A DNA stretch of 64,000 nucleotides. Source: Rhyzopertha dominica. Its lineage: Eukaryota; Arthropoda; Insecta; Coleoptera; Bostrichidae. The position numbers and the translations under genes are program-made. The number at the start of each line of letters is the position of its first letter. Positions within the stretch are counted from its first letter, which is position 1. The stretch is taken from positions 63,261,325 to 63,325,324 of the forward strand of contig QCXZ01000064.1 of assembly GCA_025024175.1 (NCBI GenBank). Reading direction: 5' to 3'. Positions 47,901-60,379 of this stretch are shown here, one piece after another. The notes beneath the pieces were generated by a model, which ran no database searches, was not told the origin of the DNA, and worked only from the letters and a program-made list of their open reading frames with translations.

Positions 47901-49959
47901 CTCTAATAATCCTTGCCTGACATCAATTTTAAAGGCTTCCTTGCCTATGCACGAGCTTTGCCGTGGATCTAATACTGAAACGGCCTGGTTACGACATCAG
48001 CATATTACATACACCATCATGCGACGCCGGAATTCTGATAAACGAGTCGCTTTTCGCCGTGTCTTTCTCAAAGAACATTTCCGCCTTACACACACCAGTA
48101 TGGCAAAAAGCTCGACGAGAATAACGTAGCCGTTCTGAGACCAAGTGAGACATAAATTTGTTGGAAAGACTCCTTGCTGACATTTCTATTTTCCCGTACA
48201 TCAAGTCGCGTTTTCCCGCACGGCGCGATAACATATTCAAAAATGGGGTTCGAGAATTTGCCGGGGCCTCTTCCAGCGATGGAGTTAACGAAAACACACG
48301 CCCCGTGAATTACTACACGAATTTTCATCCTTTGGGGGAGCGAAATATGTAAAGAATTCCCATATTCATCTATAAACCAAATATAGTTGAACCTAAATAC
48401 AAATGTTCCGAATGGAAATGAAGGTTGTACAAAATTAAGCATTTTATAGATCAATTAATCAAAACTAATTATTTAAAAATGATTACACTCTGAAGTGTCC
48501 ATACTTATAATATGAAATTTGAAGACATTATTAATGTTATTGATAGATTTTTATATATTTAAAATATTATGTGCATTTATAAGTGTTTTAATTCCAGAAT
48601 TTAAATTAGCTAAAATTGCTTCACAATCAACTGCCAGTAGTTGAATATCTTTGATACCAACTTTTTAGGGCTATACATTTCCACCATTCCTTGATTCATC
48701 CTACAGGAAAGCACGATCATTTTTGGATCCTTTGAACAAGCGATGTGATGGAGCTTCATCGCCAGATGCAGAAATTAAACGTTTCATGCATTGTTTTCGC
48801 GTTTTAGGTTCATTTTTCACACGCCTCAGATACATAAAAAATAAGATATTATATTTTTTATATGTTATTCCTTTTTTATTATTGAAATCATTGTATTTAT
48901 TCTCATTGGTCATCACCAACGCCCACAGGTAAATGTTTTAAAGTAAACATTAATAAAAATACCTTATTTGTACAGAATTATCGATGTTATTATAATGTGA
49001 AATATTTACACTGCCCTGGACGAAAGCACTACATGGAATATGTAATAGTTAAAAAAATAATGAATGTCAAACAAACGAATACATTTTATACCAACGCAAA
49101 TCTGGCCGATTTTTATTTTTTTTTCTCTTGATGGTACATTTTCCGTATATAAAATTAGATACAGGGACTTTTCTAAAAAAAAAAACCGCTGTGTGCGCAA
49201 AACAAAATATTTTAGAATAAGGACATAACAAAAGTATAGACTGAAACTGAACACCAATCTCAAAAACAAATTCATTCGGCCTGGGAATACCAGGATCGCC
49301 TTCATTAAGTAACAAAACAGCTAATGACCGGAATTAGACCTGAACCACAAAATCAATTACCCCTGGGCGGTCAAGCTCATGTCAAACNTTGCAACTATCG
49401 TCCCAGAAATACAATCCCGCTATCACGTCCCCTACCAATCCAAATCAAATGTAATCTTCATGTGGCTAGGGGTATGAACTGTTTGAAAGCACTGCGGACT
49501 TTGCTACACGACCAATACCGTCAATTATGCCTATTCAGTATGCCATTCAAAGTAAAATCCATGTCTTGCATTTCGTGGTCCCAGAATCGCGTGATATTGA
49601 GGGATGAATACATAAGTATTAGTATACGAGCTTGGAAAGCACATAGTTAGAAGGAGAAATATTAAAAATAACAGAAAAAAAATTATATATTTTGTGTTAT
49701 TGCTTTACCCAGTATACTAATGATCACGCCAAAGCAAAAGTTTTAAAGAATCAAACACTTTAGCATAATCTTAGCATTTGACATGAACATATAAGATGTT
49801 CTTATAGCTGCTTTTTATCAGACACAATCAGAATTACTTCTTTATCCAGGGCGCAAATAAATAATATTGAAACCCTATAACTTCAGAAATACTAGAGGGT
49901 AGGCATTTATATACATAAAAAACCTATGGATAATATGATATAATACTTTGTCGGATAGA
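44961..49959. other. Calx intron segment of 5 kb, nothing recognised
   Basis: AT-rich. About 47820-48340 is somewhat GC-richer, with overlapping short frames but no recognisable domain. I could not identify transposon termini or coding remnants here. Confidence 0.35.
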
Positions 49960-51800
49960 TTGCTGTCTCTTGAATACACTGACAAAAAGTTAATAGTCCG
50001 ACGTTTCGATTACACCTGTAATCTTTGTCAAAGACGATGAACCTCAAAATTTGCCTGACACAAGTTCAAACAAAATTTTGAAAGTAAATAAACAAATCAC
50101 CAAGGATGCGAGACGTCATAGAAACAACGTGCCAACCTGATAAAAAAGGAACCTAACGATGAAAAAGGAACTACCTACCTACTAGATATACACGAACTAC
50201 TTGATAAAAGATAACTACAAAATAGCCTTCCAAATGGCACCTAACTTATAATTTCCACAATCCCTATTAAAATTATTAGTATTCCTACAAATTTCTATAG
50301 CTTCTTTTATTAGACGTTTGTGATAATATGTTTCTCTATGTAAAATTTTTGTTTTATCAAAATCAATCATGTGTTTAGTCAAATATGAGTGTTCCGCTAC
50401 GGAAGATTTATCTATCTGTTGCAACCTATTAGCAAGTATGTGTTCTTTCAAACGCGTACCTACTTTTCTTTTAGTTTGACCTATGTAACACTTTCCGCAA
50501 GAACAAGTAATTTTGTAAACACCTTCACCCTCTAAATGTACTTTATCTTTAGTAGAACTTAAAATTTTATCTAAATTATTATATGTACTATCAACAACTA
50601 AAATATCGTGTTTTCTAAGCATCCTCTTTAATTTTTCCGAAAGGCCTTGTACATAAGGCAAACTCAACTTCAATTTGCTTTGTCGTGGCTGAGAATTTAC
50701 TTGATTTGGATGAGCACTTTTATTCAAAACTGACCAAATATTCTTACTACTATAACCATTTCTCACTAGCGCTGATTTAAGATGATATATTTCTTTTTGT
50801 ACAGAACTTTCATCTGATATCCTTTGTGCTCTAACAAATAACGTCCTAATAAGACTATTCTTTTGAGAAGGAGGGTTGTGAGATGTGGCATGTAAATATT
50901 TGTCTGTGTGTGTTGGTTTTCTGTAAACCTTGTGTCTTAACTGTCCAGTGTTTGTTCTGTAAATTTGGACATCCAAGAAAGGTAAACTACCATTGCTTTC
51001 TAATTCCATAGTAAATTTTATGTCGGGATTTTGACTGTTCAAATGATTTAGAATCGTACCCAGCTCTTCTATACCGTGGGGCCAAATAACAAAAGTGTCA
51101 TCTACATACCTATACCAACATTTTGGTTTAAGCTGAAAACTGTTTATCGCTACATGTTCAAAATTTTCCATAAACAAATTGGCTACTACAGGACTTAGAG
51201 GTGAACCCATTGCACAACCTGATTTTTGTTCATAAAAATTATCGTTCCATAAGAAATAAGTAGATTTTAAACAATGTTCGGATAATCTGGCTATCGTGTC
51301 ACCTAAGGGATCGCTATTAAGCTTGGATTTGATGATATCTATCGTTTCAGGAATGGGTACTTTTGTAAATAAAGAAACCACGTCAAAACTAACCAAAATA
51401 TCAACTTCTGAAATACTTAAACCATTTATAATATCCATAAAGTCTGAAGAATTTTTTATGAAACTACTGGTATTTCCCACATAAGGTTTTAAGTAGTTGG
51501 CACAAAATTTTGCCAATCTGTAACAAGGTCAGCCAATCGTATTGACTATGGGTCATAACGGGACATTGGTTTTGTGGATTTTGGGCAAACCATACAATTT
51601 AGGTACCTTGCAATCGGAAACAGTTAAAAGAAACTTCTCCTCATTCGAAAGATTTGAACTTTTGATAAGATCATTGGTAATTTTGGAAATTTTTGAGGTA
51701 GGATCTCGGGATAATTTTTGATATGTTTCCTCATCTAACAACTCTCTAACTTTATTCTCGTAATCTGTTCTATCACCCTCGTATATGGATAATATGGTTT
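49960..51800 (-). mobile_element. Penelope-like element, 5'-truncated, RT and GIY-YIG, two nonsense codons
   Basis: The minus strand encodes a Penelope-like polyprotein in one frame from about 51800 to 50215. The downstream 3' part includes CGAAACGTCGGAC near 49998-50014, a motif common in Penelope 3' regions. Two TGA codons interrupt the frame (51553-51555 and 51529-51531). The 5' end is cut near 51800, where the frame runs into a TAA. It lies in the same orientation as Calx. Confidence 0.88.
50215..51800 (-). pseudogene. Penelope-like reverse transcriptase/GIY-YIG polyprotein, interrupted by two TGA codons
   Basis: The N-terminal part reads YENKVRELLDEETYQKLSRD and KVPKLYGLPKIHKTNVPL, typical of the Penelope RT finger region. 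After the two TGA codons an open frame of about 430 codons contains VDILVSFDVVSLFTKVPIPE (motif A), SGCAMGSPLSPVVANLFMEN (motif B), CWYRYVDDTFVIW (catalytic YVDD) and GSLPFLDVQIYR. It ends with the GIY-YIG domain: GVYKITCSCGKCYIGQTKRK and RLKEHI. The element could copy itself by target-primed reverse transcription if intact (family knowledge). Only nonsense changes, no frameshifts, were seen in about 1.6 kb. Confidence 0.9.
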
Positions 51801-52467
51801 ATTAACAATACCAAACAGCGGTCTTAGTTCCAATACATAACAAATAGCCTTATGGCACGTACGCAATTCAATCCCCATAATTTCAATTTTAAGACCATGT
51901 ACGCATAGTTTATGCACAAAGAGACGGTGCAAATCGAAATTTTACGACTCTGCTGCAGTTTCGTGATTTACTAGCTTTTAATAGTGTCAATTTTGACTAA
52001 CGACGTAAAACGGCTGGCGCTGGGTTTTATCGTTGCACAAGTTGCGTATATGTACACATTGCTAACGACCTGGTTATTTTGAGCGGCAGCGGTGGCAAAA
52101 CACCGTCCCCGCAAACGTGATACACGCTAACTGATGATGGATAACCAACTACAACATGCAGGATTTACGGAGAAGGCAGTGCCATTAAACGATTCATTAT
52201 GGGCTTTGCAACTAGTCGGTCATATAGATTTAGAAGAAGCTAGCGGATCACTACCTTGTATGTGGTATAGTTTCTCTATTTTACATTAAAAAAAAGCTAT
52301 AGAAAAGCTTTGGAATATCTTTTAAATGTAACAAGAAATATAACGTTATTGTTTGTAACAATAATGGGAATTTAATCTCATTTCCAACAATTCATTTGGA
52401 TCGATTTGTCATTCTTCTTTATTATCATTTATATTTATTGATACACGTCAAATACCTCATGAACATG
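51801..52467. other. Sequence between two oppositely oriented Penelope-like copies
   Basis: About 670 bp with no recognised coding content. Confidence 0.4.
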
Positions 52468-52710
52468 AAAAATGATTGCAAGGTACCTAAATTTTATGTT
52501 CCATTAAGACCTGTAGTCAATACGATTGGCAATCCTTGTTACACATTGGCAAGATTTTGTGCTAACTGTAAACTGTAAACCAGTAATTTCATCAAGAATT
52601 CTTCAGACTTTATTGATGTTATAAAAGCTTTAGGTATTTCAGAAGCTGGTATTTTAGTTAGTTTTGACGTGGTTTCTTTATTTACGAAAGTACCCATACC
52701 TGAAACGTAT
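52468..52710 (+). mobile_element. Penelope-like RT fragment, opposite orientation to the main copy
   Basis: Reads NDCKVPKFY, then LRPVVNTIGNPCYTLARFC, and after a stop IKNSSDFIDVIKAL, GILVSFDVVSLFTKVPIPET. It spans the RT region where the main copy has its two TGA codons and is interrupted at different places. It lacks motifs B onward. Confidence 0.82.
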
Positions 52711-54940
52711 TTACGTGGCAACGAAAAAGTAAACAAGTGTCAAGTGATACTGAATAAAACATTATGATTTGTATTTGAATAAAGAATAATGGGTGTATCT
52801 TCGAACAATATTTCTTTGTAAATTGGTTTGTAGTTAAGTTAAAAAAATATGCGAACCCTTNACGTTCTTTTATATGAAATGTCGTCCACGCTTTTACAAC
52901 AGTTCAGTAATTCAATAATTGGAGTTGTTCTTTTTTCACAAAAACGAAGGCTCTTTTCCTTTTTTTTTGTCGAAGGGCTCAGAATTTTTAGATGCCTACT
53001 TAATTCGGGGGATGTACAAAAATATGTTTTGGCAAGCATTGCTTTAAAAACATCATTGAAGCAAGCTACCATTTACCACTTACCTTCGTTTATCGCCACT
53101 TATGCCATTGCATTTTCCTAACTGGGCAGTCTACTAAACCAACGCCATAATTTTTTTCGTCCGCACATTTTTAAGTTATTTTTATCAAGAGAATACCACA
53201 AAATCACATAAAAGATTAATAACACCCCCGAACGCGTCTACTGTTTCAAAGGTGATGATGTACTAGCCGCAACTGGTGAACATGTAAGGCGCTTTCGGAC
53301 TTTTTTGCTAGTTGTTTTCGTAATCAGGTACAGGCAGAAAAATTTAGAGCTGTTTATAACCCAGTGGGCAATGTCCATCATTAATTTATAGTTTTTATCG
53401 CACACTCGTAATAACGTATAGATTCCTTGCATAAAGTTTGCTAGTAGCATATAAAAGTGCACAAAAATCATAAGGTTATAAACAGTATATAAGATAAATG
53501 TATACACGAGATATAAAAATATTTTTTTATCCATTTTGCTCCATTTTTTCGAAATAACTAACTAAGTCACGCTTACTACGATTAAAGCTATCGATATCTC
53601 TCACTGCCTGTCACGCGTTAAAAGCTCCAACAAAGCAGTCCACCTCGATATAGAACTCGTTGTAAGCTTATATCAACATTGATGCAATCGTCTGTGCAAT
53701 CAGAATTCTCCAGAATATAAAAAAAATAAATTTCATTACTCATTTCCACAGCTGGGGTACATATTCATATAGGTAATTCAATCTCCGCTTGCGTATGCAG
53801 CAGGAATAAAAACAAGGTCAGTAAAGGTACACGTCATGTTGCATTATGTATGCATGCATTCCCTTTCATAGGGAATTTTAATCTAATCAAGCAATCAGGT
53901 TCATTTTAATTCAAGTTAATGCAATACGCGAGGTGTTAATGAAATGCAATTAGCCGCTACAAAACGTGGAACGTGTAGATTTCTTGATAAATTCTACGTT
54001 TGTTTGTTTTAATGATTGTGTAAAAGATAAATATCCTCATTGGAATGTTCTATAAAAAAAACTTGATTATTTTGATCATGACCTGTTTATTATTTAAAAA
54101 AATAGCTAATCTGTTTGTTGGAAAATATTCCATAAGCGATTGACATACGTGAGTCCGGTTTACCTGGTGAACTTTTTTCTTTGATGATAATATTGTTCAG
54201 CTGTAACGTGATCATATGTTGTACTAGGCACCATTTTTCCTTATTTTTGCCTACGATATCCTTAAATATTATAGCTGATGTAATTTAACTGCAAGACAGA
54301 TTGGAATGTTTCAGTTCTGGTAACGCAATGTTACTATATCATATTTTTTCGTTTTTCCTTACGACATAAGAAAATTACCCTGCATTTTGTTTTATGGTAT
54401 ATCTTTTCCAAAACATTTACTTCTGAAGTTGCAAATAAGAAAAGGAACTTTTTAATACTGTTGTTTGCAATTTAAAACAATTCCTTTGGTTTGGAAAAAA
54501 ATTATAGAAGGTTACTTTTGTATCGATATCCCACGTGTTCATAAGAGATTATCCATATTCTCCTGAATTGCTGCTGTATTGTAAATCTGTTAAACGTATG
54601 GTCTTGTGTTTTTTAGAAACTGATGGCTATCAAAGGATAAGGAAAGGAGCAAGGACATTTCTGAATATATATTTTTTAATATGTAATCATCTCGAATAAA
54701 TTTTATTTCAGTGAAAGGACTGTTTCATTTAGGGAACATCTGGAGGTTACCAAAAAGATGCATGTACAACACATCTGGAGTGCATATAAATTGCATAAAG
54801 TAAATGAAACTGTATGGACTCTGCAATATATAAATGGTACATGTCTGTTTTGTAGCTTTTTTACTTAATAGATATATTGCAGACCACACCTATTTGAGCC
54901 GGTATTTTCAAGTACATGGACTATAAATGTTCCTTACATA
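52711..54940. other. Calx intron segment, nothing recognised
   Basis: AT-rich sequence; an ambiguous base lies at 52861. No supported coding remnant. Confidence 0.4.
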
Positions 54941-55210
54941 CAGGGTGATTTTTTGAAAACTTCACACCTTAAATAACTTTAAATATAGCAAAAATTTAAA
55001 AATTTGCAAAAACAGGTAAACTTTTGTTTGCAGGGGGACAACTTTTGAGATAAGTTTTTAATGGATAGCGCTTACTCTCTGAGCAGGGTAGACACCCCTT
55101 TAAAAATTTTAAGTGGAACTATCCATCTTGTGATACATCATTTGAAAGCTTATTTCACAAAGAGTCTGGCCATGTAATTAGTTTTACCACGTTTAACTTA
55201 TTGACGGGGT
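54941..55210 (+). repeat. Left terminal inverted repeat of the DD41D element
   Basis: Reverse-complement match to 56965-57234. It includes the well conserved block GCAGGGGGACAACTTTTGAG and ends at TTGACGGGGT. Confidence 0.9.
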
Positions 55211-55524
55211 AATAGATTAATAGTGCCTACGAAACAGGTTGCTTATTAAATTGAATATTTTGGACTCTTTTCAACAAAATGTATTTTATTTTAGAGCGGA
55301 AATAAAATTTGTCCTTACGAGAACCCAAAATTTAAACAAACAACTTGTAAAAAATATGACACTTAAAAAAAACTCCCAGAATACTGAAAATTTTGTTTTA
55401 ACATTATTATTAACATTAAAGTATTTATCATGTAATTTTTTAGAAAGTCCATGTCCACGAAAAAGAAAAATTATTTATTTGTAACTCCAAAAACAGTGTG
55501 AACAAAACCATAGAAATTCAAACC

Positions 55525-56608
55525 TTACAATAGATTCTCAAAATGTGCACCACCTCTTTCCATACAATAATACAGACGGTTCTCGAACTCCTGCTGCACT
55601 TTTCGGAAAGTTTCAGGTGGAATCCTCCTGCACTCGTTAATAATTCTTTCTCGCAGATCGTCCAGGCTAGTAGGTTGTGTTTTGTAAACCACAGATTTTA
55701 AATGACCCCATAGAAAGAAATCTAAAGCAGTCAAATCGGGTGATCGTGGCGGTCATTCAATTGTTCCACGCCTACCAATCCAGTGAAGAGGAAATCTATG
55801 ATTTAACCAATTTCGCACATTAATGGCGTAATGCGGTGGGGCTCCATCATGTTGGTAAAACAATTCGTATTTATCCAACATTGGATTTCCTTCAGGGTCA
55901 CGTTGCTTTTCTAATTGCTCTGTGATTAAAGGATCAATAACGTTATCAAGTAATTCTAAATACATTCCCCCATTTAGCGTTCCATCAATGAAAATTGGAC
56001 CTACAATTGCGTTGCCAAGTATTCCAGCCCAGACGTTCAGCTTCTGAGGAACTTGTGTATGACATTCTCGAAAAATATAAGGATTTTCGTCACTCCAGTA
56101 CCTAACGTTATGTTTATTTACAGAGCCGTTCAAAAAAATGTGCATTCATCACTGAAGCAGATATTTTTTATTAGATTTGGATTTACTATAATCTTTTCTG
56201 TCATAATTTCGCAAAAATGCAGTCTTCTATCGAAGTCATCTTCGCCGAGTTCCTGGAGAGCTTTCATCTTATAGGGATGGAATTTGTGCAGTTTTGTAAC
56301 TTTCCTTACAGATGAATAAGAAAGTCCAGTGGCTGTAGAAATGTTATGCAAAGAGCTAGTTGGATCCATTGAAAAATGACCAAGTACTTCAAGTTGGGCC
56401 ATTTCATCAACGACTCTATTCCCTGCCCTTTTTTGTTTACTACAGATCCAGTGTCTTGAAATTTCTGCACGAGATCGAGAATGTACCTAGCGTCAACATT
56501 TTTATCGGGGTGCCGTTCGTTAAACACCCTTGCTGACGCACGAGCACAGCTATGCTCAGCACCGTAAATAAAAATTATTTCTACCCTTTCGGCAGTTGAA
56601 TAAACCAT
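55525..56608 (-). pseudogene. DD41D mariner-type transposase, three disabling changes
   Basis: N-terminal DUF4817-type HTH: VYSTAERVEIIFIYGAEHSC, then NVDARYILDLVQKFQDTGSV. A frameshift near 56425 follows. A second HTH reads SSLHNISTATGLSYSSVRKV, then ICFSDECTFF carries the first catalytic Asp. A one-base loss in a T-run at 56132-56138 shifts the frame into LNGSVNKHNVRYWSDENPY. The second Asp is in YQHDGAPPHYA. A TGA at 55753-55755 sits where family members have Trp, before PPRSPDLTALDFFLWG, which carries the third Asp. I count 41 residues between the second and third Asp (counting the TGA as one residue), giving DD41D, the spacing of rosa-type mariners. The C-terminus FENRLYYCMERGGAHFE is complete to a stop. 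Confidence 0.88.
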
Positions 56609-56964
56609 CATCACTTGGACTCTCACTTTAAAATTTCACGCGATTTATAAAAAGGAATGTGAACAAAAAGATGGTCGTGCCAAAGAAGTAGCCAAAAAGT
56701 TGAAACAAAAAATTGGAAACACAAAGTAGATAATTATTTAGCCAATTCTGTATAAACTGTCGAGTTGCAATATCAAGTAATGTCGAAAAAAATCTTAAGT
56801 ATTTTTGGCATTTTGCTTAGGTGTAACAATTATTTTTTAACAAGTTTTTTAGGCTTAAGTAAGGACAATTTTTATTGTAACTGCAAGACAATAAATTTTG
56901 TTAAAAAAAGTCTAAAATATTCCATTTTATAAGCCACTTGCTACAATGCACTTTTTGACCCACT

Positions 56965-57234
56965 ACCCCGTCAATGGGTAAAAAATAGTAAAACTAATTA
57001 CATGGCAAGACTCCTTGTGTAATAAGCTTTTAAATGATGTATCGTAAGATGGGTAGTTTCATTTAAAATTTTTGAAGGGGTGTCTACCCCGCTAAGAGAG
57101 TAAGCGCTATCCATTAATAACTTATCTCAAAAGTTGTCCCCCTGCAAACAAAAGTTTACCTGTTTTTGCAAAATTTTAAATTTTTCCTCTATTTAAAGTT
57201 ATTTAAGGTGTGAAGTTTTCAAAAAATGACCTTG
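56965..57234 (-). repeat. Right terminal inverted repeat of the DD41D element
   Basis: Reverse complement of 54941-55210 with scattered substitutions; the outermost bases differ slightly between the ends (CAAGGTCATT against CAGGGTGATT). Confidence 0.9.
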
Positions 57235-57623
57235 TATAACATATCAAAGGTAGTGGCATTACGTATTAATGATATAAAATATATGTAGCGTATTGGTATC
57301 ATATCTGTACCATAAACAGAGCAGCTACATCGCTACACCATATAAAAATTACGTGGTTGCTATGTAGCTTTTTTATGTAGCATAGATATTGCAGATGACA
57401 CAAGTTTGAGTCGGCGTTTTTCAGTACATGCGCTGCACATGTGTTGGCTGGGAATCGTCCACATTTGCATATCATTTTCTAGAGTGTTTTATCTACACCA
57501 GCTAGTAGTTAAATACCAGCATTGTCCAATTAAAAAAAATCATCATTTTCATTTGGATATCCTACTCTTTCAGAAGCTGTAAAGATTAAAGGCAGACCAA
57601 CACCGACCATCAATCGTACTCAC
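57235..57623. other. Calx intron segment between the DD41D element and the CBD exon
   Basis: Short unassigned stretch with no recognised feature. Confidence 0.5.
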
Positions 57624-58054
57624 TCAGATTCGTTGTCTTCGAAGACGAGCTCTCCCTCCTGGCGCTCGTACTCCTTCCCCGACTTGGCGGTGCCGTCCTC
57701 CGTCCAGTAGGGGACGACTACCCTCCCCCTGGCCCCCGAGCACCTCACCACCTTCAGTTCATACACACCGACACTCTCGACCAGCTCATGGTTCTGCGAT
57801 TCGAACNTGAAGACTCCCCCGTGGTCGTCGTCCAGTATGATGACCGTGGCCAACGACGGGGAGGCCAGAGACCCCTGGGGCTCGCAGGAGCGCAGCCTGA
57901 CGTAGAAGTGCTCGTCCGGCTCGAAGACGTCGTCGTCGATCACTTCCAGCTTGATCGTTTTCTCCTTGTCGCCGGGGTTGAACAGTAGCGTGCCCTTGGA
58001 GGCCACGTAGTCGCTGCCCGCCTGTGCGGTGCCGTCTTCCGTACAGTATTCGAC
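57624..58054 (-). CDS. Calx: Calx exon with the end of CBD1 and the start of CBD2
   Basis: This 431 nt exon encodes the body of the first Calx-beta domain: EDGTAQAGSDYVASKGTLLF, then KLEVIDDDVFEPDEHFYVRL and ATVIILDDDHGGVF. The DDD clusters are the calcium-binding acids of CBD1. CBD2 begins next (ESVGVYELKVVR, then TEDGTAKSGKEYE and GELVFEDNE). These domains sense cytoplasmic Ca2+ and regulate the exchanger (family knowledge). Phase 0 on entry, two bases carried out to the exon at 30159. One ambiguous base at 57807. The exon is clearly GC-rich against its intron. Confidence 0.95.
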
Positions 58055-60144
58055 CTTAGAAATATTGGAAAATCAATTATGGAAATGTCCGAGGGAAGCT
58101 TCCTTATTTATAGCTCTTATAACTTAAAGTGAGGAAACAGCTTATAAGTCAAAGAAAAGCTTCTAAGGATCCATGCTGCCAGGGGTTAAAAAGGCAAAGA
58201 CAGACGATACATAACAACCCAACTATCATCTTATACCTGCAGGTTTCAATAACTAACTGTCCAATTTCACTTGGCCCATCGACAGAATTATTAAAATCTC
58301 TTAAAATTTTTGAACAAAATCGCTTCTTGGAGTTTGTTTTTATTATAAATAGCTTCTCTAAATTATGGTCTATTAATTTTTATGCACAATTGAACTGTTT
58401 TCGATAATCAAAATTGTATAGTAAAAAAATACCAACTATTTAGGTCGAATCCTGGTTTCTATCTATATTGTTTGCGGAAGTTTGCATACAGATGAATGTA
58501 ACATTTGAGGTGGCTGTGCAATTTCGCGTAACTAAGAGATATTGTTTACTTGGCAGCAGCGTTTTAGGTAGTTTCAATTATAGAATTTTGTATTGAAGAA
58601 TTAAAAAAATGACTAGAGGAAAAGTTATTGGTCCGAACATTCGTTTAATTATTATTCGTTTATATAAATTATAAAAAAAGTTATAAATTGGACACTTATT
58701 GGGGTTGTCAAGATACAGTGTTCGCAACGTAGTGCAGTTATTCAAATCAAGCAATAATGTCGAGCCTAAACAGAGGTATGTGAAAAAAGAATAGCCATTA
58801 ACGTTACTAATAATTATTGCTGAAATACCACTATTTCTTGCAAAACTGTTTTTTACCTTCATANAAGATTTCATCAAGAAGATATTTTCTGACTTCGAAA
58901 GTTTCTTCGTCAGCATGTGAATCTAATAATGCACATGCATTTTTGCTCAATTGTCCATGGGAAATTTTTTTAAATAAGTACAGTAACGAAACGAGAGATG
59001 ATTACGCAAGTGGAAAAATTAGTCCAGTTTGGGACGATGGTGATGTTCAAATTTGTTCTTATAGGTACGCTAAGGTCTTTTTGGTATTCTCGTCTGTCTG
59101 TGGTGTAAATAAACTGCTTTAACTAGAGTAGAGGGCACAGAGCTGATAAAAACATCTACATAGATTAAAGAGAAAGTCGAAACCCTTTAGTATTCATACA
59201 AATTTTGAAAGAAAGTTGCAAAATGTGGCGTCCGAGAGAATGTGAATGTGAAGAAGACAACTTTGAAGTCAGAAATGATGCACCTGATGAAATCTAGGAT
59301 CAAGAACAAATTTTAGAAGATGCTGACGGTATGTATAATTTTACCAAAATCCTCCCCATAATTTGCTTTAATAAAATATGTATTCTTTCTAATTTCAAAT
59401 AAAATCATACGCTTAAGGAATTAGTTGAAGACTTAAATAATTTATCTAAATAGCTATATTCATTAAATGAGTTTGTAATTTAATTTAATTTTAGATGAAC
59501 AACCGGCCAGAAAGATAACAAGATACCATGTATCAGTGGACACAAAAGTTGTTCTACGAAATGTATTGAACTTTTTCTTTGACAAGGGATGAAAGGTCCT
59601 CTAAAACTGACATCAGAAGCTAAAAGACTGCCTTATTTACCAGTTGCTAGAATGAGGAATGATCTTAGTCGGCACAACAACAAAAGCCATAATAACATTT
59701 GGATTCTTTTTCTGATGGAGAGATATTATTCATCACATTATATACGGAATGTATGACAGAAACGAAGTACGAACTTTGGAATCGGTCAAAGCTGACTTTA
59801 ATAAATAGGGACTTGAATGTAAGTATAGCATCGTAACTTTGGCAAATATTATTTAAAAATTTGAGTTCAAATATAAAAGAATTAGCAAGACATGAAGATA
59901 GACCCATTGTCTATTCGGACGTTAACGTTGATGATGATTCTTAGCATTCCGAAGATGAGTAATAAATTGTGTAAATATATCGGTTTTTGCAAAGTGCAAA
60001 TACAGAATGTTTCCAGGACCTGCCCGATCAGGTCGTTGCGTATCGTCTGTGTTTGCCTGTTTAATATCCTCGCATCATGTGTTCTTTGCACCACTTCTTT
60101 GACTTACAAGCCCTTTTCTCATTTTCACTTTTTTTTAACTATAC
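58055..60144. other. Calx intron, 2.1 kb, with unassigned open-frame remnants
   Basis: At 58900-59120 a plus-strand frame reads FLLNCPWEIFLNKYSNE, and nearby interrupted frames at 59480-59640 are Lys/Arg-rich. They look like decayed transposon coding sequence, perhaps related to the transposase remnant at 61365-61915, but I cannot assign a family. Ambiguous base at 58864. Confidence 0.35.
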
Positions 60145-60379
60145 CTTCAGCGGTGTGTCCACGTCTCCGCTTCTGACAACTCTAACTTCGAAGTCGCCAC
60201 AACTTTCCAGGACTGCGTATTTGCATGGATCGAAGTACACGCGGCACCCAGAATCGTACTCGGCAGTGCCGGATTCCCTTTGTAATTCGGCTTTAACTTC
60301 GCTTAAGTCGCTCTGAGCCCTTTCTGAGATTCGTCTGAGGAGGTCCCCGCTCCCCATCAGCTTGCGAGTAGCCTGTATC
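60145..60379 (-). CDS. Calx: Calx exon joining the XIP-side loop to CBD1
   Basis: It completes the Arg of FYR from the upstream exon, then reads IQATRKLMGSGDLLRRISER, a helical stretch, and then the first strands of CBD1: CRVYFDPCKYAVLESCGDFE and VRVVRSGD. It ends DTPLK at a GTATAG donor. Phases fit both neighbours. The IQATR motif is conserved across NCX proteins. Confidence 0.94.

Larger units (their letters stand above)
54941..57234 (-). mobile_element. Mariner-type DD41D transposon with 270 bp inverted repeats, inactivated
   Basis: The 2294 bp element is flanked by TA on both sides (54939-54940 and 57235-57236). Its terminal inverted repeats (54941-55210 and 56965-57234) are about 90% alike by eye, and the ends read CAGGGTGATT and CAAGGTCATT. 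It encloses a transposase gene with a DUF4817-type N-terminus. Both ends are present, but the transposase is broken. Confidence 0.9.

Noticed and set aside
47890..48340. Overlapping ORFs of about 100 codons in a GC-richer patch
   Set aside because: None shows a recognisable domain, and all three overlap in different frames, as expected by chance at higher GC.
57788..57988. Plus-strand ORF over the CBD1/CBD2 exon
   Set aside because: Shadow of the minus-strand Calx-beta coding sequence.
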